This document shows, piece after piece, positions 8,838 to 16,188 of a stretch of DNA of 64,000 nucleotides. Each line of letters begins with the position of its first letter. The stretch's first letter is position 1. This DNA is from Natrinema amylolyticum (GTDB lineage Archaea > Halobacteriota > Halobacteria > Halobacteriales > Natrialbaceae). The DNA is taken from positions 62,001-126,000 of the forward strand of contig NZ_JAIWPJ010000003.1 in NCBI RefSeq assembly GCF_020515625.1. Reading direction: 5' to 3'. The notes under the pieces were generated by a model that saw only the letters and a program-made list of their open reading frames with translations, was not told the DNA's origin and ran no database searches. Made by a program: the position numbers and the translations under genes.

Positions 8838-10325
8838 TCAGACCGTCCGGAGCAGTTCGAGGACGTCGGAAAACCCGACTCGACCGTTCTCGTCGAAGTC
8901 GAACCGTTCGGGATTGTTTTGGACACCGTCGGACTCGAGGTTGTCGAAGAACGCGTCGACGTCCTCGTGGGTCGTCTCCCCGTCACCGGTGACGTCGTCG
9001 TAGCGTCCGTCGCCGGTCGCGTCTCTGGCTTCGTACTCGCCGACCGGGATCGTCTCTGGGTCGGAATCGTCCTCATCACCGCTCTTCTCCGCGACGACCG
9101 CCGCGTACTCCTCGATGAGATGGCCGGACTCGCTCGCGTAGAGCTGGAACCCGTCGTGGTCCTCGGTGTCCTCGAGGACGACCTGCCACGGGAGGACGGC
9201 GTTGCAGTCGTACCCGTCGGCGACGTCGTACCACTCCGCGAGGGACTCGTTTTTCGTCTCGAGGTCGTGCTGGGTATCGTCGACGTTGAACTCGCCGAGA
9301 TAGGCGGGCTTGCCGATCTCCTCGTGGGCGTCGACGACGCGGTCTCGGATGTACTCGGCCCCGTCCTCGAGCGGAAGGTCCCAGTGATCGGGATAGAGGT
9401 GGAACGAACAGGCGTCGATCGTATCGATCGAGTGGTGTTCGATGTAGTCCTGGCCGTCCCAATCGTCGTTCGGGTAGTCGTCCTCCCACGTCCCGTAGTA
9501 GTGGCCCTCCGATCCCGTCGAGACGAGGTGATTGCCGTCGATATCCTTGATGTATGCGGACATGTCGGCGAACCAGTCGCCGAGGATCTCGCGGTGTTCG
9601 GGCGGCTCGAGATCGTCCATCTCTTCGGGAACGTCGTCCTGCTCGAGACGTGGTTCGTTGGCCAGTTCCCACAGCGCGATCGTCGGATCCTCGCGCCATT
9701 CGATCCCGCTGATCGAGTTCTCTCGCGTGAGGATCGTTTCGACGTGATTGCGGTACATTCCGCGCGTCTCGTCCATCGTGTAGAACTCGTAGCGTGACTC
9801 GGCACCCGCCCACTCGGCGTACTGGAGCATCCCGCCCTCGTGGTCCCAGTTGTCGACGAGCGTCGCGATGAGCCTGATCCCGCGGTCTCTGGCGGCCTCG
9901 ATCAGGTAATCGAGGTTCTCGAGGGCGTCCTCGTTGTACTCACCGGGTTCGGGCTGGAGTGCGAGGGGACCGTCTTTGGCCTCGCCGTGCGCCCAGAACC
10001 GAACGAGGTCGATTCCCAGGTCCTCGTAGAGATCGAAGACGTCGTCGATGCGCTGCTCGGTCCCCTCGTACTCGTGGGTGATCCAGAAGTTGTTCGCACC
10101 GTTGAAGTAGACCGGGTCGCCGTCGACGACGAACTCGGTACCGTCCGTCTCGACGTATGCGAGGTCGTCGGGGTCGGTCGTCGGTTCCGTCGCGGCCGCC
10201 GCCGTGCTGGCGGCGAAAGGGGAGATCACCGCGCCCGCACCGATCGCTTTCACGAAGCGGCGCCGCGTCGGTCCGTCCCGTCGATCGATTCCGTACTCGT
10301 CCGCCGTGCGTTCGTCCGAAGTCAT
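8838..10325 (-). CDS. GH5 endo-beta-mannanase-like hydrolase with Tat signal and C-terminal dockerin
   Basis: 495 residues. Twin-arginine signal at 20-46 (TRRRFVKAIGAG). The GH5 barrel spans about 55-415 and looks like subfamily 7 (beta-1,4-mannanase): FVVDGDPVYFNGANNFW, acid/base Glu224 in WELANEP, CSFHLYPDHWDL, nucleophile Glu345 in YLGEFN. An acidic linker then leads to a dockerin at about 428-495: boundary VGEYEARD, calcium loop 1 DVTGDGETTHED, helix, calcium loop 2 DFDENGRVGFSD, closing DVLELLRTV. Last gene of the minus-strand cluster, 91 bp after the preceding GH5. Secretion and mannan cleavage are inferred; other beta-glucan activity is possible. Confidence 0.9.
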   Translation of the reverse strand: MTSDERTADEYGIDRRDGPTRRRFVKAIGAGAVISPFAASTAAAATEPTTDPDDLAYVETDGTEFVVDGDPVYFNGANNFWITHEYEGTEQRIDDVFDLYEDLGIDLVRFWAHGEAKDGPLALQPEPGEYNEDALENLDYLIEAARDRGIRLIATLVDNWDHEGGMLQYAEWAGAESRYEFYTMDETRGMYRNHVETILTRENSISGIEWREDPTIALWELANEPRLEQDDVPEEMDDLEPPEHREILGDWFADMSAYIKDIDGNHLVSTGSEGHYYGTWEDDYPNDDWDGQDYIEHHSIDTIDACSFHLYPDHWDLPLEDGAEYIRDRVVDAHEEIGKPAYLGEFNVDDTQHDLETKNESLAEWYDVADGYDCNAVLPWQVVLEDTEDHDGFQLYASESGHLIEEYAAVVAEKSGDEDDSDPETIPVGEYEARDATGDGRYDDVTGDGETTHEDVDAFFDNLESDGVQNNPERFDFDENGRVGFSDVLELLRTV

Positions 10326-10416
10326 GTGTTCAGGTCCTCGTCGATCGTTCAGTGTCGTATGGCTCGCTCACCGGTCGGGTCGTGATCCGTAGATTCGTCG
10401 ACGTCATCGATGAGCC

Positions 10417-11925
10417 TCAGGTCCGCCGGAGCAGTTCGAGGACGTCCGAGAACCCGATTCGACCGTTTCCGTCGAAGTCGAACGCCTCGGGGTTCTCCTG
10501 AACGCCGTCGGATTCGATGTTCTCGAAGAACGCGTCGACGTCCTCGTGGTTCGTCTCTCCGTCTCCATCGACGTCGTCGTACAGCCCGTCGTCGTTCGTG
10601 TCCCGGGCCTCGTAGTCGCCGACCGCGATCGCGTCGCTTTCGTCGGTGCCACCGCCGCCGATCACGTCGTCTTTCGTCTCCTCGAGCCACTCGCGGACGA
10701 ACCAGCCCATCTGTTCGGGATCGTCTTTGAGCTCCCACGGCTGGCCGGCCCCGTCACCGGGCGAGTCGAAGAACGTGGGCGCCCACGTATCGTCGAAACA
10801 CCAGGCGATCCAGCCCATGTTCTCGGAGGACTCCAGCCACTTGCGGACGGGTTCGCCCCACCCGCTCGTCGTGCCGAACTCGACGCTCTCCCGGAACTCC
10901 TCGTCGGGATCCCAACCGAATTCGGTGATGATGACCGGGATCTCCTCGGCGGGCGCACCGTACTCGGGATCGAACGGGCCGACTTCGTACGTGTCGCCCT
11001 CCTCACCCCGCTCGAGCGTGTCGTATGGGAGGCCGTTGTCCGGGTAGATGTGGCCGGAATAGATCAGGTTCTCCCCGTCGAAGGGGTACTCGGCGGCGAA
11101 TTTCGTTCGGGAGGTCCAGTCGGGCGACCCGATGACGATCGGCGTCTCGGGTGCCTCGTCCCGGATCGAGTCGACCCACGGCTGAGCGGTGTCGCGCCAG
11201 AGCAGCCACTCGTCTTCCCTCGTCTGGACGTCCGGACCGTGTTCCCCGTAGGTCGACCACGTGACGGGGAGCGTCGGTTCGTTGAAAAGTTCGAAGAGAA
11301 CGTTTTCGTCGTCGGCGAAGGCCGGCGCGACCGCGCTCCAGAACTCCGTCAGCAGGTCGTCAGTGTCGACGCGCGGATCGAAGCCGAGGCCGTCGAGACT
11401 GTCCGCCCACTCGTCCTCGACCATCCCTTCCCCGTGGGCCATCGCCTCCACGTACGGCCGAATGATGTGGAAGTCGATCATCGCGTAGACGCCCCGATCG
11501 GCGAGCAGATCGACGGCCGGACGCAGGAGGTCGTCGACGACGTATTCCATCCCGCGGTCGTGGACCGCGTCTTCCCCTACCGGCAGCCGAACCGTGTTCG
11601 GGTGCCACTGCTCCCCGTCGGTCGCCTGCTCGAGGATCTCTCGCTGGCCTCTGGGGTGTATCGACTCGAGGTAATCCAGCGACGCCGGTGAGACGCCGCG
11701 GGGTTTCACCCGTTGTCCGTCCTCGGTCACGATCCACTTCCCGTCGGTTCGCAGGCGCGGCGTCGGATCCCCGACCGCCGCTGCCGATCCCGCCAGCCCG
11801 CCGAGTGCGAGGCCGGCCGTTCCGACGCCCGCCGCTTTCACGAACATTCGTCGCGTCGGTCGCCACGACTGCCGGTCCGCTCGGTCGGGTAGCCGCTTCT
11901 CGCCCGCACGATCATCGTGACTCAT
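10417..11925 (-). CDS. GH5 cellulase-like hydrolase with Tat signal and C-terminal dockerin
   Basis: 502 residues. Tat signal at 22-50 (TRRMFVKAAGVG). The GH5 domain covers about 58-420: IVTEDGQRVKPRGVSPASL at the start, acid/base Glu216 in FELFNEP, nucleophile Glu335 in VIITEFGWD, Trp-rich WIAWCFDDTWAPTFF near the end. A GGGGTDES linker precedes the dockerin (about 434-502), with calcium loops DVDGDGETNHED and DFDGNGRIGFSD. Loop 1 differs from its sisters in having Asn before His-Glu. The promoter region just upstream is an AT-rich island. GH5 family is certain by motif; cellulose or beta-glucan as substrate is inferred. Confidence 0.9.
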   Translation of the reverse strand: MSHDDRAGEKRLPDRADRQSWRPTRRMFVKAAGVGTAGLALGGLAGSAAAVGDPTPRLRTDGKWIVTEDGQRVKPRGVSPASLDYLESIHPRGQREILEQATDGEQWHPNTVRLPVGEDAVHDRGMEYVVDDLLRPAVDLLADRGVYAMIDFHIIRPYVEAMAHGEGMVEDEWADSLDGLGFDPRVDTDDLLTEFWSAVAPAFADDENVLFELFNEPTLPVTWSTYGEHGPDVQTREDEWLLWRDTAQPWVDSIRDEAPETPIVIGSPDWTSRTKFAAEYPFDGENLIYSGHIYPDNGLPYDTLERGEEGDTYEVGPFDPEYGAPAEEIPVIITEFGWDPDEEFRESVEFGTTSGWGEPVRKWLESSENMGWIAWCFDDTWAPTFFDSPGDGAGQPWELKDDPEQMGWFVREWLEETKDDVIGGGGTDESDAIAVGDYEARDTNDDGLYDDVDGDGETNHEDVDAFFENIESDGVQENPEAFDFDGNGRIGFSDVLELLRRT

Positions 11926-11929
11926 AGTC

Positions 11930-11985
11930 TACCAAGTAGTATATATTATTTTCATATAAAATTTTCTCTAAATAAAATATTTTGA
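11930..11985 (-). promoter_or_regulatory. AT-rich promoter island before a GH5 gene
   Basis: An unusually AT-rich run (containing AAGTAGTATATATTATTTTC and TAAATAAAATATTTTGAG) directly upstream of the start codon at 11925, in otherwise GC-rich DNA. Several TATA-like elements fit a promoter for minus-strand transcription. Similar islands precede the scaffoldin-like gene and the first GH5 gene of the cluster. Confidence 0.55.
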
Positions 11986-12092
11986 GAACGGTCACTCTGG
12001 AGCGGTCAGTCCGCTGGAACGGTATCCGATCGCAGCCGGATTGACGGTTCGAGAGATCGACTAGCGACCGATTCCGTTCGGCTCGGCTACTG

Positions 12093-13631
12093 CTAGACGC
12101 GCCGGAGCAGTTCGAGGACGTCAGAGAACCCGGTTCGACCGTTTCCGTCGAAGTCGAACGCCTCGGGGTTCTCCTGGACGCCATCGGACTCGAGGTTGTC
12201 GAAGAACGCGTCGACGTCCTCGTGGGTCGTCTCTCCGTCGCCGGTGACGTCCTCGTAGCGTCCGTCACCATCTGTGTCCCGGGCTTCGTAGTCGCCGACC
12301 GCGATCGAATCCGAACCGTCGGTCGTCTCGGGGAGGTCGTCGGTGCGTCGATCGGCCAGATACGTCTGCCACCACTCGCCCTGATACTCCTCGCCGCCGA
12401 GGAGTTCCCACTCCAGGGAATCGTCGTCGGAGTCGAACATGGTCGGCTGCCAGGCCGGGTCGAAACACCAGATCTGCGGGTGAACGGTGTCGTATTCGTC
12501 GAAGAACGCCTCGAACATCGCGCCGTGTTCGGACGTCGTCCCCGTGAGGGGGGTCCCGGCATCGCCCTGGTAACCGAACTCCGTGAGGAACACCGGAACC
12601 TCCTCGGACGGCTCGCCGAAGTAGTCCCCGAGCGGTCGCAGCCCGTCGTGGCCGGCGTACACGTGGCCCGCGTATGCGAGATTTTCTCCCTCGAACTCGT
12701 GGCGCGGCGCCCAGTAGGTGTACTGGCTCCATCGCGGCGAGCCGATGATGACGACGTTGCGCTCGGCGTGATCACGGATGGCGTCGACCCACGGTTGGGC
12801 GGTCTCGCGCCACTGGAGCCAGGTCTGCTCGGCGTCGGCACCGCGAACGTCGTACTCCTCGCCCGGCTCCTGGCCGGCGTAGGGACCGATCGGCTCGTTG
12901 TACACCTCGTAGAGGACGTGGGAGTCGTCGGCGAACTCGGGCGCGACGGTGTTCCAGAACAGCCGGACCTCCTCGTCGAGGTCGGGATCGGTGTACTCGA
13001 GACTCGTGTCGGAGTGTCTATGGTAGTCGACGATACAGTAGACGCCGACCGCCTTACAGTGCTCCACGACCGGTCGGAGGTGATGCTCGACGTAGGCCTC
13101 GAGTTGCGTCCGCGTGAACGTTCCCGGGTCGACTTCGTTCTGCGGTTCATCGCTCACGCTGCCGTCGTCCGGGTCGACGGAAACGATGTCTCCGGTCTGG
13201 ACCGGGATGCGGATAATCCGCGCGTACCAGTTCCTGTCGGGGTCGGTCGCGTGGTCGATCGTCTCCGAGAGCGGCCGCCGCCACGACCGCGCCGTGCGCG
13301 CGGGATCGATCACGTTGACGCCGCGGAGCACGACCTCGTTTCCGGTCGGATCGCGGAGCACGTTCCCGTCGCGCTCGAGCCACGGCGTTTCGATTCCGCG
13401 ATCGGCCGCGCCGTCGGCGGCGCGTGCGGGATCGGCCAGCAGACTGGCCGCGACGCCGGTCGTGCCGACGCCGGCCATCGCGAGAAAGCCCCGTCGGGAG
13501 TGGCGCATGCCACCTGATCTGGGATCGCTCGGCCCGCCACCGTCGATCGCGTTCGGTGGCGATCGATTGGCATGAGTCGTTGGATCGTCCCTGTTCCGTT
13601 CTCGTCGCGTCTCGTGGTCGTTCGTGGTCAT
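12093..13631 (-). CDS. GH5 cellulase-like hydrolase with Tat signal and C-terminal dockerin
   Basis: 512 residues from the ATG at 13631; the Tat motif (HSRRGFLAMAGVG, 44-56) lies unusually far in, so Met42 at 13508 is an alternative start. The GH5 domain covers about 85-430: GNEVVLRGVNVIDP, VDYHRHSD, acid/base Glu246 in VYNEP, GSPRWSQYTYWAP, nucleophile Glu351 in FLTEFGY, IWCFDPAWQPTMF. The dockerin occupies about 444-512, with loops DVTGDGETTHED and DFDGNGRTGFSD. The catalytic domain closely resembles that of the first cluster gene at 18613-20472 (shared GSPRWSQYTYWAP and FGEPSE), pointing to duplication within the cluster. Confidence 0.9.
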   Translation of the reverse strand: MTTNDHETRRERNRDDPTTHANRSPPNAIDGGGPSDPRSGGMRHSRRGFLAMAGVGTTGVAASLLADPARAADGAADRGIETPWLERDGNVLRDPTGNEVVLRGVNVIDPARTARSWRRPLSETIDHATDPDRNWYARIIRIPVQTGDIVSVDPDDGSVSDEPQNEVDPGTFTRTQLEAYVEHHLRPVVEHCKAVGVYCIVDYHRHSDTSLEYTDPDLDEEVRLFWNTVAPEFADDSHVLYEVYNEPIGPYAGQEPGEEYDVRGADAEQTWLQWRETAQPWVDAIRDHAERNVVIIGSPRWSQYTYWAPRHEFEGENLAYAGHVYAGHDGLRPLGDYFGEPSEEVPVFLTEFGYQGDAGTPLTGTTSEHGAMFEAFFDEYDTVHPQIWCFDPAWQPTMFDSDDDSLEWELLGGEEYQGEWWQTYLADRRTDDLPETTDGSDSIAVGDYEARDTDGDGRYEDVTGDGETTHEDVDAFFDNLESDGVQENPEAFDFDGNGRTGFSDVLELLRRV

Positions 13632-13697
13632 GGTCGTGTGCTGTCTCGCTGTCGTCGCGATCGCTGTCTCGGTCGCTCGTCGCTGCTCGGCCGCCGG

Positions 13698-13904
13698 TCA
13701 GACGTCCCGAAGGAGCTCGAGGACGTCCGCGAAGCCGACGCGGCCGTTTTCGTCGAAGTCGAATGCGTCGGGGTTGTCCCGGACGCCGTCGGCCTCGAGG
13801 GTCTCGAAGAAGGCGTCGACGTCCTCGTGGGTCGTCTCCCCGTCGCCGGTGACGTCTTCGTACAGGCCGTCGCCGTCCGCGTCCCGACTCCGCCACCGAC
13901 CCAC
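13698..13904 (-). pseudogene. Orphan dockerin module, remnant of a lost dockerin-bearing gene
   Basis: A 68-codon open frame from a GTG at 13904 that encodes only a dockerin. It begins at VGRWRSRD, which aligns with the VGDYEARD boundary seen in all five intact genes. Calcium loops DVTGDGETTHED and DFDENGRVGFAD and the ending DVLELLRDV follow. An in-frame stop lies two codons upstream (13908-13910) and there is no signal peptide or catalytic domain. The remnant sits 16 bp after the preceding GH5 stop codon. It is best read as the scar of a deletion or of recombination between near-identical dockerin sequences; an unexported decoy peptide is less likely. Confidence 0.75.
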
Positions 13905-13920
13905 CGCTCACCGGTTGCGC

Positions 13921-15975
13921 TCAGATCTTCCGCAGCAGTTCGAGGACGTCCGAGAACCCGATTCGACCGTTCTCGTCGAAGTCGAACTGCTCGGAGTTGT
14001 TCTGGACGCCGTCGGACTCGAGATTCTCGAAAAGCGCGTCGACGTCCTCGTGGCTCGTCTCTCCGTCGCCGGTGACGTCTTCGTACAGGCCGTCGTCGTC
14101 CGTGTCCTGGGCCTCGTAGTCACCGACCGAGATCGTCTCGTTGCCGACGGGACTCGTGTCGAACGGCACCTGATCGTCCCTGTGATCGGCGAGCATCTGC
14201 TTGAGGTAGACGCCGCTGTCCTCGCCGCCGATCAGGTTCCACTCGCATGGCGGCTCCTCGCAGCCGACCGGAATGTCCTCGAACGGCGTGTCGTAGAAGT
14301 TGTCGTTGACGAGGTCGAGTTCGCCCTCCTCGGTCTCCCACGGAACCTCGAACATTTTCGGCAGCCAACGGACGTCAGCACACCAGCCGACCCAGCTGAC
14401 CCGGTCATCCCCCTCGACCTGATCGAGGAACGGTTCACCGTACTCGGGGAGCGTACCCTGACCGGTGGTCGTTCCGCGCAGCCAGTGGGAGACGTCCGCG
14501 TTGTTGATCCAGCCGAACTCGGTGATGGCGACGGGGTGATGATCCATCGCGTTCTGCAGTCCCGCCGCTTCGTAGGCCTCCCAGCCGTAGCACGACTCCT
14601 CGTAGGGGTCGTCATCCACCGGGAGATAGGGGGCCTCGAGTTCCTCTCCGGTCTCGGCCTCGACGGCATCGGGACTCTGGTACTCCGTATCGTTGAACCA
14701 GTTGTTCATCTGGCTGACGTCGTGGCCCGCGTAGTTGTGCCAGGTGACGGCGATGTTGTCGTAACCGGCCTCGTTGAAGTTCCGCCAGTGGAGCGCCTGC
14801 ACCGACTGACACCAGCCGGGAACACCGACCAGCAGCACGCGGTCGGACTGATACTCGCGGATCTTCTCGATGATCGGGCCCATGAAGTCGTCGAGGAACG
14901 TGTCCCAGAGGGGCTTCTGTTTGTACGCTCCACAGCCCTCGACGGGACCCCAGATGCCCGGCGCGGTCGGCTCGTTGTACGGCTCGAAGATCACGTGGGG
15001 TTCGTCGGCGTACCGCTCGGCCACCTCGTCCCAGAACATGAGGACCTCGTCGAGCAGTTCCTGGTTGACCGTCCAGTTCTCGTACGCGTACGGCGTGCCC
15101 TCGAGGTTACCCTCGTTGAGACCCTCGACGTAGTCGTCGCCGGGCGTTTCCTGAATGTACGTCTGATCGACGTATCCCCAGGAACCCGGCGCGTCCTCGC
15201 CGAACATCTCGTGGCTGTTGTACGCCCAGTAGTTCGTGTAGTCGCTGTCGTACGGCAGGTGGTTCTCGGCGTAGGAGGGTTCCTCGATGCCCGGCGGCTG
15301 CTCGTGCCAGTGGCGGTGATAGTCGATGATGCAGTAGACGCCGCGCTCCTTGCAGCGCTCGACGATCGGTTCATAGTAGTTGTCGAGGTAGTCCTCGAGT
15401 TCCGCCTGCGTGAACGCCTGCGGCTGGGCCGGCCGTTGCTTCCGTCGATCGCTGTCGACCGCCTGCGGTGACTCGAGTTCGCCGTACTCGTACTCGGGGC
15501 CGGTGTGGCCCATGGGGTGGTGTGACCCGTCGTCCCTCGTGCCGATGTCTTGTGGTTGGGCGGGAACACGGATGACCCGCGGATGCCAGCCCGCCTCGTT
15601 GTTCGTCACCAGATCGAGGAGCTGTTCCGGCGTCTTCCCGCGAAGGTTCCGCGTCCGGTGGAGTCGCTTCGGATCGGGAATGCTGAGTCCCCGCATCTTG
15701 AACGTCTCGCCGTCCTCGTTGACGATCCGGTTGTCGTCGCTGACAGTCAGGTTCTGGAACTCGTCGATCCCGCCGGCCGCGGCGGTACCGGCGAAGCCGG
15801 CGCTCAGTCCGAGGCCGGCGACGCCCGCGGCGGCGGTCGTTCGCATCACGTTGCGCCGCGTGACCGAGATCGGCGACGTGCCGTCGGTCTCCGCCTGCGC
15901 GAGGACGCTCCGTCGCGTGTCCTCGTTCGTCGCTGTCGATTCGTCCGTCTGCTGTGTGGTGTCAGTCGGTTGCAT
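13921..15975 (-). CDS. Large GH5 hydrolase with Tat signal and C-terminal dockerin
   Basis: 684 residues, the largest of the five. Tat-type signal at about 38-68 (VTRRNVMRTTAAAG) after a hydrophilic 37-residue leader. The GH5 domain covers about 75-600: GETFKMRGLSIPDP, IIDYHRHWH, acid/base Glu335 in EPYNEPTAP, nucleophile Glu486 in AITEFGWI, VGWCADVRWLPKMF. Insertions at about 225-300 and 430-475 make it longer than its sisters. The dockerin (about 616-684) has loops DVTGDGETSHED and DFDENGRIGFSD and boundary VGDYEAQD. It lies directly downstream of the cohesin protein gene, 213 bp away. Substrate specificity cannot be read from sequence. Confidence 0.9.
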   Translation of the reverse strand: MQPTDTTQQTDESTATNEDTRRSVLAQAETDGTSPISVTRRNVMRTTAAAGVAGLGLSAGFAGTAAAGGIDEFQNLTVSDDNRIVNEDGETFKMRGLSIPDPKRLHRTRNLRGKTPEQLLDLVTNNEAGWHPRVIRVPAQPQDIGTRDDGSHHPMGHTGPEYEYGELESPQAVDSDRRKQRPAQPQAFTQAELEDYLDNYYEPIVERCKERGVYCIIDYHRHWHEQPPGIEEPSYAENHLPYDSDYTNYWAYNSHEMFGEDAPGSWGYVDQTYIQETPGDDYVEGLNEGNLEGTPYAYENWTVNQELLDEVLMFWDEVAERYADEPHVIFEPYNEPTAPGIWGPVEGCGAYKQKPLWDTFLDDFMGPIIEKIREYQSDRVLLVGVPGWCQSVQALHWRNFNEAGYDNIAVTWHNYAGHDVSQMNNWFNDTEYQSPDAVEAETGEELEAPYLPVDDDPYEESCYGWEAYEAAGLQNAMDHHPVAITEFGWINNADVSHWLRGTTTGQGTLPEYGEPFLDQVEGDDRVSWVGWCADVRWLPKMFEVPWETEEGELDLVNDNFYDTPFEDIPVGCEEPPCEWNLIGGEDSGVYLKQMLADHRDDQVPFDTSPVGNETISVGDYEAQDTDDDGLYEDVTGDGETSHEDVDALFENLESDGVQNNSEQFDFDENGRIGFSDVLELLRKI

Positions 15976-16188
15976 TGGTATTTCCTTACTGGATTCGCGT
16001 GTCTGCGCGTGCTTCGTCCGCCGTCTCTGCGAGCCGCTATATTTCGACTCCAGTTCTGCGTTAAAATTGGTTTAATCCGAGTCGTGTGAGTCGAGTCGGT
16101 CGTTCCCGGTATCGGGATCGGGATCGGATCGAGGCCGTCAGGTTCGAGCGGCGACCCGCGACGAGAGTCCCGACACCGGAACGCGCGA

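Noticed and set aside
13624-15471. A 615-codon open frame on the plus strand, opposite two GH5 genes
   Set aside because: It mirrors the real genes' codons in GC-rich DNA, has no recognisable domain and crosses the orphan dockerin and gene boundaries.
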